Shown here piece by piece: positions 50,701 to 62,330 of a stretch of 64,000 bases of DNA. A model generated the notes under the pieces. The model made no database searches. It was not told the origin of the DNA and saw only the letters and a program-made list of their open reading frames with translations. Position numbers and translations under genes: made by a program. How positions within the stretch are numbered: the stretch's first letter is position 1; each line of letters opens with the position of its first letter. This stretch comes from Loxodes magnus (taxonomy: Eukaryota > Ciliophora > Karyorelictea > Loxodida > Loxodidae): positions 62,001 through 126,000 of the forward strand of contig CAMPDV010000870.1 in the NCBI GenBank assembly GCA_946699065.1, in the 5' to 3' direction.

Positions 50701-51839
50701 ATATAAACATTTGAGAAGAAAGAGTTTTCAAAATAAATGAATAAACCTTTTTAAATAAAGTGCAAATAAAAAAGATGAAAAAAATGTAGGGAATTCTTTA
50801 TATAAACATTTGAGAAGAAAGAGTTTTCAAAATAAATGAATAAACCTTTTTAAATAAAGTGCAAATAAAAAAGATCAAAAAAATGGAGTCAATGCTTAAT
50901 ATAAACATTCGAGAAGAAAGAGTTTTCAAAATAAATGAATAAACCTTTTTAAATAAAGTGCAAATAAAAAAGATAAAAAAAATGGAGTCAATGAAAAATA
51001 CTAACATTTGAGAAGAAAGAGTTTTCAAAATAAATGAATAAACCTTTTTAAATAAAGTGCAAATAAAAAAGATCAAAAAAATGTAGTGAATGCTTAATAT
51101 AAACATTCGAGTTAAAGAGTTTTCAAAATAAATGAATAAACCTTTTTAAATAAAGTGCAAATAAAAAAGATCAAAAAAATGTAGTGAATTCTTTATATAA
51201 ACATTCGAGAATAAAGAGTTTTCAAAATAAATGAATAAACCTTTTTAAATAAAGTGCAAATAAAAAAGATGAAAAAATGGAGTCAATGCGAATTATAAAC
51301 ATTCGAGAAGAAAGAGTTTTCAAAATGAATAAACCTTTTTAAATAAAGTGCAAATAAAAAAGATAAAAAAAATGGAAACAATGAAAAATAAAAACATTCG
51401 AGAAGAAAGAGTTTTCAAAATAAATGAATAAACCTTTTTAAATAAAGTGCAAATAAAAAAGATGAAAAAAATCGAGTCAATGCGAAAGTGATAAACATTC
51501 GAGAAGAAAGAGTTTTCAAAATAAATGAATAAACCTTTTTAAATAAAGTGCAAATAAAAAGATGAAAAAAATGTAGTGAATTCTTTATATAAACATTCGA
51601 GAAGAAAGAGTTTTCAAAATAAATGAATAAACCTTTTTAAATAAAGTGCAAATAAAAAAGATCAAAAAAATGTAGTGAATTATTTATATAAACATTTGAG
51701 AAGAAAGAGTTTTCAAAATAAATGAATAAACCTTTTTAAATAAAGTGCAAATAAAAAAGATCAAAAAAATGTAGTCAATGCTTAATATAAACATTCGAGA
51801 AGAAAGAGTTTTCAAAATAAATGAATAAACCTTTTTAAA

Positions 51840-54800
51840 TAAAGTGCAAATAAAAAAGATGAAAAAATGGAGTCAATGAAAAATACTAACATTCGAGAAG
51901 AAAGAGTTTTCAAAATAAATGAATAAACCTTTTTAAATAAAGTGCAAATAAAAAAGATCAAAAAAATGTAGTGAATTCTTTATATAAACATTTGAAAAGA
52001 AAGAGTTTTCAAAATAAATGAATAAACCTTTTTAAATAAAGTGCAAATAAAAAAGATAAAAAAAATGGAGTCAATGAAAAATACTAACATTCGAGAAGAA
52101 AGAGTTTTCAAAATAAATGAATAAACCTTTTTAAATAAAGTGCAAATAAAAAAGATGAAAAAAATATAGTGAATTCTTTATATAAACATTCGAGAATAAA
52201 GAGTTTTCAAAATAAATGAATAAACCTTTTTAAATAAAGTGCAAATAAAAAAGATCAAAAAAATGGAGTCAATGCGAAAGTGATAAACATTCGAGAAGAA
52301 AGAGTTTTCAAAATAAATGACTAAACCTTTTTAAATAAAGTGCAAATAAAAAAGATAAAAAAAATGGAGTCAATGAAAAATACTAACATTCGAGAAGAAA
52401 GAGTTTTAAAATAAATAAATAAACCTTTTTAAATAAAGTGCAAATAAAAAAGATCAAAAAAATGTAGTGAATTCTTTATATAAACATTCGAGAAGAAAGA
52501 GTTTTCAAAATAAATGAATAAACCTTTTTAAATAAAGTGCAAATAAAAAAGATAAAAAAAATGGAGTCAATGAAAAATACTAACATTCGAGAAGAAAGAG
52601 TTTTCAAAATAAATGAATAAACCTTTTTAAATAAAGTGCAAATAAAAAAGATGAAAAAAATGGAGTCAATGCGAAAGTGATAAACATTCGAGAAGAAAGA
52701 GTTTTCAAAATAAATGAATAAACCTTTTTAAATAAAGTGCAAATAAAAAAGATCAAAAAAATGTAGTGAATTCTTTATATAAACATTTAAGAAGAAAGAG
52801 TTTTCAAAATAAATGAATAAACCTTTTTAAATAAAGTGCAAATAAAAAAGATGAAAAAAATATAGTGAATTCTTTATATAAACATTTGAGGAGAAAGAGT
52901 TTTCAAAATAAATGAATAAACCTTTTTAAATAAAGTGCAAATAAAAAAGATGAAAAAAATATAGTGAATTCTTTATATAAACATTTGAGGAGAAAGAGTT
53001 TTCAAAATAAATGAATAAACCTTTTTAAATAAAGTGCAAATAAAAAAGATCAAAAAAATGGAGTGAATGAGAAATATAAACATTCGAGAAGAAAGAGTTT
53101 TCAAAATAAATGAATAAACCTTTTTAAATAAAGTGCAAATAAAAAAGATGAAAAAAATATAGTGAATTCTTTATATAAACATTTGAGGAGAAAGAGTTTT
53201 CAAAATAAATGAATAAACCTTTTTAAATAAAGTGCAAATAAAAAAGATCAAAAAAATGGAGTGAATGAGAAATATAAACATTCGAGAAGAAAGAGTTTTC
53301 AAAATAAATGAATAAACCTTTTTAAATAAAGTGCAAATAAAAAAGATGAAAAAATGGAGTCAATGAAAAATTCTAACATTCGAGAAGAAAGAGTTTTCAA
53401 AATAAATGAATAAACCTTTTTAAATAAAGTGCAAATAAAAAAGATCAAAAAAATGTAGTGAATTCTTTATATAAACATTTGAAAAGAAAGAGTTTTCAAA
53501 ATAAATGAATAAACCTTTTTAAATAAAGTGCAAATAAAAAAGATGAAAAAAATGGAGTCAATGAAAAATACTAACATTCGAGAAGAAAGAGTTTTCAAAA
53601 TAAATGAATAAACCTTTTTAAATAAAGTGCAAATAAAAAAGATGAAAAAAATATAGTGAATTCTTTATATAAACATTCGAGAATAAAGAGTTTTCAAAAT
53701 AAATGAATAAACCTTTTTAAATAAAGTGCAAATAAAAAAGATCAAAAAAATGGAGTCAATGCGAAAGTGATAAACATTCGAGAAGAAAGAGTTTTCAAAA
53801 TAAATGACTAAACCTTTTCAAATAAAGTGCAAATAAAAAAGATAAAAAAAATGGAGTCAATGAAAAATACTAACATTCGAGAAGAAAGAGTTTTAAAATA
53901 AATAAATAAACCTTTTTAAATAAAGTGCAAATAAAAAAGATCAAAAAAATGTAGTGAATTCTTTATATAAACATTCGAGAATAAAGAGTTTTCAAAATAA
54001 ATGAATAAACCTTTTTAAATAAAGTGCAAATAAAAAAGATCAAAAAAATGTAGTGAATTCTTTATATAAACATTTGAGAAGAAAGAGTTTTCAAAATAAA
54101 TGAATAAACCTTTTTAAATAAAGTGCAAATAAAAAAGATCAAAAAAATGGAGTGAATGAGAAATATAAACATTCGAGAAGAAAGAGTTTTCAAAATAAAT
54201 GAATAAACCTTTTTAAATAAAGTGCAAATAAAAAAGATCAAAAAAATGTAGTGAATTCTTTATATAAACATTCGAGAAGAAAGAGTTTTCAAAATAAATG
54301 AATAAACCTTTTTAAATAAAGTGCAAATAAAAAAGATAAAAAAAATGGAGTCAATGAAAAATACTAACATTCGAGAAGAAAGAGTTTTCAAAATAAATGA
54401 ATAAACCTTTTTAAATAAAGTGCAAATAAAAAAGATGAAAAAAATGTAGTGAATTCTTTATATAAACATTTGAGGAGAAAGAGTTTTCAAAATAAATGAA
54501 TAAACCTTTTTAAATAAAGTGCAAATAAAAAAGATGAAAAAAATGGAGTCAATGCGAAAGTGATAAACATTCGAGAAGAAAGAGTTTTCAAAATAAATGA
54601 ATAAACCTTTTTAAATAAAGTGCAAATAAAAAAGATGAAAAAATGGAGTCAATGAAAAATACTAACATTCGAGAAGAAAGAGTTTTCAAAATAAATGAAT
54701 AAACCTTTTTAAATAAAGTGCAAATAAAAAAGATCAAAAAAATGTAGTGAATTCTTTATATAAACATTTGAAAAGAAAGAGTTTTCAAAATAAATGAATA

Positions 54801-55270
54801 AACCTTTTTAAATAAAGTGCAAATAAAAAAGATAAAAAAAATGGAGTCAATGCGAAAGTGATAAACATTCGAGAAGAAAGAGTTTTCAAAATAAATGAAT
54901 AAACCTTTTTAAATAAAGTGCAAATAAAAAAGATGAAAAAAATATAGTGAATTCTTTATATAAACATTCGAGAATAAAGAGTTTTCAAAATAAATGAATA
55001 AACCTTTTTAAATAAAGTGCAAATAAAAAAGATGAAAAAAATGGAGTCAATGCGAAAGTGATAAACATTCGAGAAGAAAGAGTTTTCAAAATAAATGACT
55101 AAACCTTTTCAAATAAAGTGCAAATAAAAAAGATAAAAAAAATGGAGTCAATGAAAAATACTAACATTCGAGAAGAAAGAGTTTTAAAATAAATGAATAA
55201 ACCTTTTTAAATAAAGTGCAAATAAAAAAGATCAAAAAAATGTAGTGAATTCTTTATATAAACATTCGAG
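51840..55270 (+). repeat. Three copies of a six-to-seven monomer HOR, spacings 1,487 and ~1,290 bp
   Basis: The ordered series is GATGAAAAAATGG, TAGTGAATTC with CATTTGAAAAG, GAGTCAATG, ATATAGTGAATTC with CGAGAATAAAG, CGAAAGTGAT, then a core reading AAATGACTAAACC, then a TTTTAAAATAAAT core lacking one C. It occurs at about 51.84-52.50, 53.33-53.99 and 54.62-55.27 kb. The base after AAATGA is C at 52321, 53808 and 55099. Copies 2 and 3 share CCTTTTCAAATAAAG, absent from copy 1, so they are the closer pair. Confidence 0.9.
52951..53345 (+). repeat. Dimeric (~198 bp) HOR, two copies
   Basis: The pair ATATAGTGAATTC with CATTTGAGGAG, then GATC linker with GAGTGAATGAG, is repeated twice in succession (linkers near 52951, 53048, 53147 and 53246). 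It is inserted between two copies of the larger HOR, and it accounts for about 198 bp of the 1,487 versus 1,290 bp spacing difference. Confidence 0.8.
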
Positions 55271-57499
55271 AAGAAAGAGTTTTCAAAATAAATGAATAAA
55301 CCTTTTTAAATAAAGTGCAAATAAAAAAGATCAAAAAAATGTAGTGAATTCTTTATATAAACATTTGAGAAGAAAGAGTTTTCAAAATAAATGAATAAAC
55401 CTTTTTAAATAAAGTGCAAATAAAAAAGATCAAAAAAATGGAGTGAATGAGAAATATAAACATTCGAGAAGAAAGAGTTTTCAAAATAAATGAATAAACC
55501 TTTTTAAATAAAGTGCAAATAAAAAAGATCAAAAAAATGTAGTGAATTCTTTATATAAACATTCGAGAAGAAAGAGTTTTCAAAATAAATGAATAAACCT
55601 TTTTAAATAAAGTGCAAATAAAAAAGATCAAAAAAATGTAGTGAATTATTTATATAAACATTTGAGAAGAAAGAGTTTTCAAATTAAACGAATAAACCTT
55701 TTTAAATAAAGTGCAAATAAAAAAGATGAAAAAAATGGAGTCAATGAAAAATACTAACATTCGAGAAGAAAGAGTTTTCAAAATAAAAAATCTTTTTAAA
55801 TAAAGTGCAAATAAAAAAGATAAAAAAAATGGAGTCAATGCGAAAGTGATAAACATTCGAGAAGAAAGAGTTTTCAAAATAAATGAATAAACCTTTTTAA
55901 ATAAAGTGCAAATAAAAAAGATAAAAAAAATATAGTGAATTCTTTATATAAACATTCGAGAAGAAAGAGTTTTCAAAATAAATGAATAAACCTTTTTAAA
56001 TAAAGTGCAAATAAAAAAGATAAAAAAAATGGAGTCAATGAAAAATACTAACATTCGAGAAGAAAGAGTTTTCAAAATAAATGAATAAACCTTTTTAAAT
56101 AAAGTGCAAATAAAAAAGATCAAAAAAATGTAGTGAATTCTTTATATAAACATTTGAGGAGAAAGAGTTTTCAAAATAAATGAATAAACCTTTTTAAATA
56201 AAGTGCAAATAAAAAAGATGAAAAAAATGGAGTCAATGCGAAAGTGATAAACATTCGAGAAGAAAGAGTTTTCAAAATAAATGAATAAACCTTTTTAAAT
56301 AAAGTGCAAATAAAAAAGATCAAAAAAATGTAGTGAATTCTTTATATAAACATTTGAGAAGAAAGAGTTTTCAAAATAAATGAATAAACCTTTTTAAATA
56401 AAGTGCAAATAAAAAAGATGAAAAAAATGTAGTGAATTCTTTATATAAACATTTGAGAAGAAAGAGTTTTCAAAATAAATGAATAAACCTTTTTAAATAA
56501 AGTGCAAATAAAAAAGATCAAAAAAATGGAGTCAATGAAAAATACTAACATTCGAGAAGAAAGAGTTTTCAAAATAAATGAATAAACCTTTTTAAATAAA
56601 GTGCAAATAAAAAAGATCAAAAAAATGGAGTCAATGAAAAATACTAACATTCGAGAAGAAAGAGTTTTCAAAATAAATGAATAAACCTTTTTAAATAAAG
56701 TGCAAATAAAAAAGATGAAAAAAATATAGTGAATTCTTTATATAAACATTCGAGAATAAAGAGTTTTCAAAATAAATGAATAAACCTTTTTAAATAAAGT
56801 GCAAATAAAAAAGATCAAAAAAATGGAGTCAATGCGAAAGTGATAAACATTCGAGAAGAAAGAGTTTTCAAAATAAATGAATAAACCTTTTTAAATAAAG
56901 TGCAAATAAAAAAGATGAAAAAAATGTAGTGAATTCTTTATATAAACATTTGAGAAGAAAGAGTTTTCAAAATAAATGAATAAACCTTTTTAAATAAAGT
57001 GCAAATAAAAAAGATGAAAAAAATGTAGTGAATTCTTTATATAAACATTCGAGAAGAAAGAGTTTTCAAAATAAATGAATAAACCTTTTTAAATAAAGTG
57101 CAAATAAAAAAGATGAAACAATGGAGTGAATGCTAAATATAAACATTCGAGAATAAAGAGTTTTCAAAATAAATGAATAAACCTTTTTAAATAAAGTGCA
57201 AATAAAAAAGATGAAAAAAATGGAGTCAATGAAAAATACTAACATTCGAGAAGAAAGAGTTTTCAAAATAAATGAATAAACCTTTTTAAATAAAGTGCAA
57301 ATAAAAAAGATGAAAAAAATATAGTGAATTCTTTATATAAACATTCGAGAATAAAGAGTTTTCAAAATAAATGAATAAACCTTTTTAAATAAAGTGCAAA
57401 TAAAAAAGATCAAAAAAATGGAGTGAATGAGAAATATAAACATTCGAGAAGAAAGAGTTTTCAAAATAAATGAATAAACCTTTTTAAATAAAGTGCAAA

Positions 57500-58450
57500 T
57501 AAAAAAGATCAAAAAAATGTAGTGAATTCTTTATATAAACATTCGAGAAGAAAGAGTTTTCAAAATAAATGAATAAACCTTTTTAAATAAAGTGCAAATA
57601 AAAAAGATCAAAAAAATGTAGTGAATTCTTTATATAAACATTCGAGAATAAAGAGTTTTCAAAATAAATGAATAAACCTTTTTAAATAAAGTGCAAATAA
57701 AAAAGATGAAAAAATGGAGTCAATGCGAATTATAAACATTCGAGAAGAAAGAGTTTTCAAAATAAATGAATAAACCTTTTTAAATAAAGTGCAAATAAAA
57801 AAGATCAAAAAAATGGAGTCAATGAAAAATACTAACATTCGAGAAGAAAGAGTTTTCAAAATAAATGAATAAACCTTTTTAAATAAAGTGCAAATAAAAA
57901 GATGAAAAAAATGGAGTCAATGAAAAATACTAACATTCGAGAAGAAAGAGTTTTCAAAATAAATGAATAAACCTTTTTAAATAAAGTGCAAATAAAAAAG
58001 ATGAAAAAAATGGAGTGAATGAAAAATACTAACATTCGAGAAGAAAGAGTTTTCAAAATAAATGAATAAACCTTTTTAAATAAAGTGCAAATAAAAAAGA
58101 TCAAAAAAATGGAGTCAATGCTTAATATAAACATTCGAGAAGAAAGAGTTTTCAAAATAAATGAATAAACCTTTTTAAATAAAGTGCAAATAAAAAGATG
58201 AAAAAAATGGAGTCAATGAAAAATACTAACATTCGAGAAGAAAGAGTTTTCAAAATAAATGAATAAACCTTTTTAAATAAAGTGCAAATAAAAAAGATCA
58301 AAAAAATGGAGTCAATGAGAAATATAAACATTCGAGAAGAAAGAGTTTTCAAAATAAATGAATAAACCTTTTTAAATAAAGTGCAAATAAAAAAGATCAA
58401 AAAAATGGAGTCAATGCTTAATATAAACATTCGAGAAGAAAGAGTTTTCA
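57500..58450 (+). repeat. ~0.95 kb block, repeated at +2,178 bp
   Basis: Two TAGTGAATTC monomers (the second with CGAGAATAAAG), a CGAATTAT monomer, and groups ending in a CTTAATAT monomer recur at about 59.68-60.63 kb. The run starting at 57659 corresponds to 59837. The right copy has four monomers where the left has fewer between CGAATTAT and CTTAATAT, so the match is by order and includes an indel of whole monomers. Confidence 0.8.
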
Positions 58451-60330
58451 AAATAAATGAATAAACCTTTTTAAATAAAGTGCAAATAAAAAAGATGAAA
58501 AAAATGTAGTGAATTCTTTATATAAACATTTGAGAAGAAAGAGTTTTCAAAATAAATGAATAAACCTTTTTAAATAAAGTGCAAATAAAAAAGATCAAAA
58601 AAATGGAGTCAATGAAAAATACTAACATTCGAGAAGAAAGAGTTTTCAAAATAAATGAATAAACCTTTTTAAATAAAGTGCAAATAAAAAAGATGAAAAA
58701 AATATAGTGAATTCTTTATATAAACATTCGAGAATAAAGAGTTTTCAAAATAAATGAATAAACCTTTTTAAATAAAGTGCAAATAAAAAAGATGAAAAAA
58801 ATGTAGTGAATTCTTTATATAAACATTTGAGAAGAAAGAGTTTTCAAAATAAATGAATAAACCTTTTTAAATAAAGTGCAAATAAAAAAGATGAAAAAAA
58901 TGGAGTCAATGCTTAATATAAACATTCGAGAAGAAAGAGTTTTCAAAATAAATGAATAAACCTTTTTAAATAAAGTGCAAATAAAAAAGATGAAACAATG
59001 GAGTGAATGCTAAATATAAACATTCGAGAATAAAGAGTTTTCAAAATAAATGAATAAACCTTTTTAAATAAAGTGCAAATAAAAAAGATGAAAAAAATGT
59101 AGTGAATTCTTTATATAAACATTTGAGAAGAAAGAGTTTTCAAAATAAATGAATAAACCTTTTTAAATAAAGTGCAAATAAAAAAGATGAAAAAAATGGA
59201 GTCAATGCGAAAGTGATAAACATTCGAGAAGAAAGAGTTTTCAAAATAAATGAATAAACCTTTTTAAATAAAGTGCAAATAAAAAAGATAAAAAAAATAT
59301 AGTGAATTCTTTATATAAACATTCGAGAAGAAAGAGTTTTCAAAATAAATGAATAAACCTTTTTAAATAAAGTGCAAATAAAAAAGATAAAAAAAATGGA
59401 GTCAATGAAAAATACTAACATTCGAGAAGAAAGAGTTTTCAAAATAAATGAATAAACCTTTTTAAATAAAGTGCAAATAAAAAAGATCAAAAAAATGTAG
59501 TGAATTCTTTATATAAACATTTGAGGAGAAAGAGTTTTCAAAATAAATGAATAAACCTTTTTAAATAAAGTGCAAATAAAAAAGATGAAAAAAATGGAGT
59601 CAATGCGAAAGTGATAAACATTCGAGAAGAAAGAGTTTTCAAAATAAATGAATAAACCTTTTTAAATAAAGTGCAAATAAAAAAGATCAAAAAAATGTAG
59701 TGAATTCTTTATATAAACATTCGAGAAGAAAGAGTTTTCAAAATAAATGAATAAACCTTTTTAAATAAAGTGCAAATAAAAAAGATCAAAAAAATGTAGT
59801 GAATTCTTTATATAAACATTCGAGAATAAAGAGTTTTCAAAATAAATGAATAAACCTTTTTAAATAAAGTGCAAATAAAAAAGATGAAAAAATGGAGTCA
59901 ATGCGAATTATAAACATTCGAGAAGAAAGAGTTTTCAAAATAAATGAATAAACCTTTTTAAATAAAGTGCAAATAAAAAAGATCAAAAAAATGGAGTCAA
60001 TGAAAAATACTAACATTCGAGAAGAAAGAGTTTTCAAAATAAATGAATAAACCTTTTTAAATAAAGTGCAAATAAAAAAGATAAAAAAAATGGAGTCAAT
60101 GAAAAATACTAACATTCGAGAAGAAAGAGTTTTCAAAATAAATGAATAAACCTTTTTAAATAAAGTGCAAATAAAAAAGATCAAAAAAATGGAGTGAATG
60201 AAAAATACTAACATTCGAGAAGAAAGAGTTTTCAAAATAAATGAATAAACCTTTTTAAATAAAGTGCAAATAAAAAAGATCAAAAAAATGGAGTCAATGC
60301 TTAATATAAACATTCGAGAAGAAAGAGTTT

Positions 60331-61320
60331 TCAAAATAAATGAATAAACCTTTTTAAATAAAGTGCAAATAAAAAGATGAAAAAAATGGAGTCAATGAAA
60401 AATACTAACATTCGAGAAGAAAGAGTTTTCAAAATAAATGAATAAACCTTTTTAAATAAAGTGCAAATAAAAAAGATCAAAAAAATGGAGTCAATGAGAA
60501 ATATAAACATTCGAGAAGAAAGAGTTTTCAAAATAAATGAATAAACCTTTTTAAATAAAGTGCAAATAAAAAAGATCAAAAAAATGGAGTCAATGCTTAA
60601 TATAAACATTCGAGAAGAAAGAGTTTTCAAAATAAATGAATAAACCTTTTTAAATAAAGTGCAAATAAAAAGATGAAAAAAATGGAGTCAATGAAAAATA
60701 CTAACATTCGAGAAGAAAGAGTTTTCAAAATAAATGAATAAACCTTTTTAAATAAAGTGCAAATAAAAAAGATGAAAAAAATGGAGTCAATGAAAAATAC
60801 TAACATTCGAGAAGAAAGAGTTTTCAAAATAAATGAATAAACCTTTTTAAATAAAGTGCAAATAAAAAAGATGAAAAAAATGGAGTGAATGAAAAATACT
60901 AACATTCGAGAAGAAAGAGTTTTCAAAATAAATGAATAAACCTTTTTAAATAAAGTGCAAATAAAAAAGATCAAAAAAATGGAGTCAATGCTTAATATAA
61001 ACATTCGAGAAGAAAGAGTTTTCAAAATAAATGAATAAACCTTTTTAAATAAAGTGCAAATAAAAAGATGAAAAAAATGGAGTCAATGAAAAATACTAAC
61101 ATTCGAGAAGAAAGAGTTTTCAAAATAAATGAATAAACCTTTTTAAATAAAGTGCAAATAAAAAAGATCAAAAAAATGGAGTCAATGAGAAATATAAACA
61201 TTCGAGAAGAAAGAGTTTTCAAAATAAATGAATAAACCTTTTTAAATAAAGTGCAAATAAAAAAGATCAAAAAAATGGAGTCAATGCTTAATATAAACAT
61301 TCGAGAAGAAAGAGTTTTCA
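60331..61320 (+). repeat. Alternating 3- and 4-monomer HOR (296 and 395 bp; 691 bp super-unit)
   Basis: Groups that each close with the GATC, GAGTC, CTTAATAT monomer follow one another: three monomers at 60331-60626, four at 60627-61021 and three at 61022-61317. The two three-monomer groups match each other and 58152-58447. The four-monomer group resembles 57856-58151 with one GAGTCAATGAAAAATAC monomer duplicated. This is a clear local record of gain or loss of single monomers. Confidence 0.88.
60717..60815 (+). repeat. Exemplar satellite monomer (99 bp)
   Basis: This is a representative monomer, numbered 1-99 from AAGAGTTTTC. Four AATAAA hexamers lie at 13-18, 21-26, 35-40 and 46-51. A DraI site (TTTAAA) is at 31-36, inside an imperfect CTTT...AAAG dyad. 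A-tracts occupy 49-54, 59-65 and 77-81. HinfI (GAGTC) is at 68-72 and TaqI (TCGA) at 91-94. The final purine-rich stretch, GAGAAGA, runs into the AAGAG that opens the next unit. Across the array 1-54 barely changes, while 55-98 carries nearly all the diagnostic variation. Choosing AAGAGTTTTC as the start is arbitrary. Confidence 0.95.
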
Positions 61321-61939
61321 AAATAAATGAATAAACCTTTTTAAATAAAGTGCAAATAAAAAGATGAAAAAAATGGAGTCAATGAAAAATACTAACATTC
61401 GAGAAGAAAGAGTTTTCAAAATAAATGAATAAACCTTTTTAAATAAAGTGCAAATAAAAAAGATCAAAAAAATGTAGTGAATTCTTTATATAAACATTCG
61501 AGAATAAAGAGTTTTCAAAATAAATGAATAAACCTTTTTAAATAAAGTGCAAATAAAAAAGATGAAACAATGGAGTGAATGCTAAATATAAACATTCGAG
61601 AATAAAGAGTTTTCAAAATAAATGAATAAACCTTTTTAAATAAAGTGCAAATAAAAAAGATCAAAAAAATGTAGTGAATTATTTATATAAACATTTGAGA
61701 AGAAAGAGTTTTCAAAATAAACGAATAAACTTTTTTAAATAAAGTGCAAATAAAAAAGATGAAAAAATGGAGTCAATGAAAAATACTAACATTCGAGAAG
61801 AAAGAGTTTTCAAAATAAATGAATAAACCTTTTTAAATAAAGTGCAAATAAAAAAGATAAAAAAAATGGAGTGAATGAGAAATATAAACATTCGAGAAGA
61901 AAGAGTTTTCAAAATAAATGAATAAACCTTTTTAAATAA

Positions 61940-62330
61940 AGTGCAAATAAAAAAGATGAAAAAAATGTAGTGAATGAGAAAGTGATAAACATTCGAGAAG
62001 AAAGAGTTTTCAAAATAAATGAATAAACCTTTTTAAATAAAGTGCAAATAAAAAAGATGAAATAAATGGAGTGAATGCTTTATATAAACATTCGAGAAGA
62101 AAGAGTTTTCAAAATAAATGAATAAACCTTTTTAAATAAAGTGCAAATAAAAAAGATGAAACAATGGAGTCAATGCGAAAGTGATAAACATTCGAGAATA
62201 AAGAGTTTTCAAAATAAATGAATAAACCTTTTTAAATAAAGTGCAAATAAAAAAGATGAAAAAATGGAGTCAATGCGAAAGTGATAAACATTCGAGAAGA
62301 AAGAGTTTTCAAAATAAAAAACCTTTTTAA
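61940..62330 (+). repeat. Island of zone-5 type monomers inside zone 6
   Basis: Three successive monomers, TAGTGAATGAGAAAGTGAT (near 61951), GATGAAATAAATGG with CTTTATAT (62057) and GATGAAACAATGGAGTC with CGAAAGTGAT (62156), reproduce the order at about 34757-34990 and 36230-36460. They are followed by a deleted core near 62312, rare in this zone. No other such run was seen between 47 and 61.9 kb. Confidence 0.82.

Noticed and set aside
60743-60757. Rho-independent terminator or stable hairpin at CCTTTTTAAATAAAG
   Set aside because: The dyad is imperfect (outer CTTT/AAAG only), AT-only in the centre and not followed by a T-run. It has no GC stem.
60739-60770. Yeast-type replication origin (ARS consensus) in the AT-rich core
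   Set aside because: Both strands give only near matches, which are expected by chance at about 78% AT. No exact consensus was seen in the core.
60804-60820. CENP-B box at the CATTCGAGAAGAAAGAG segment
   Set aside because: It shares only the TTCG start of the box. The required central A and the CGGG at the far end are absent.
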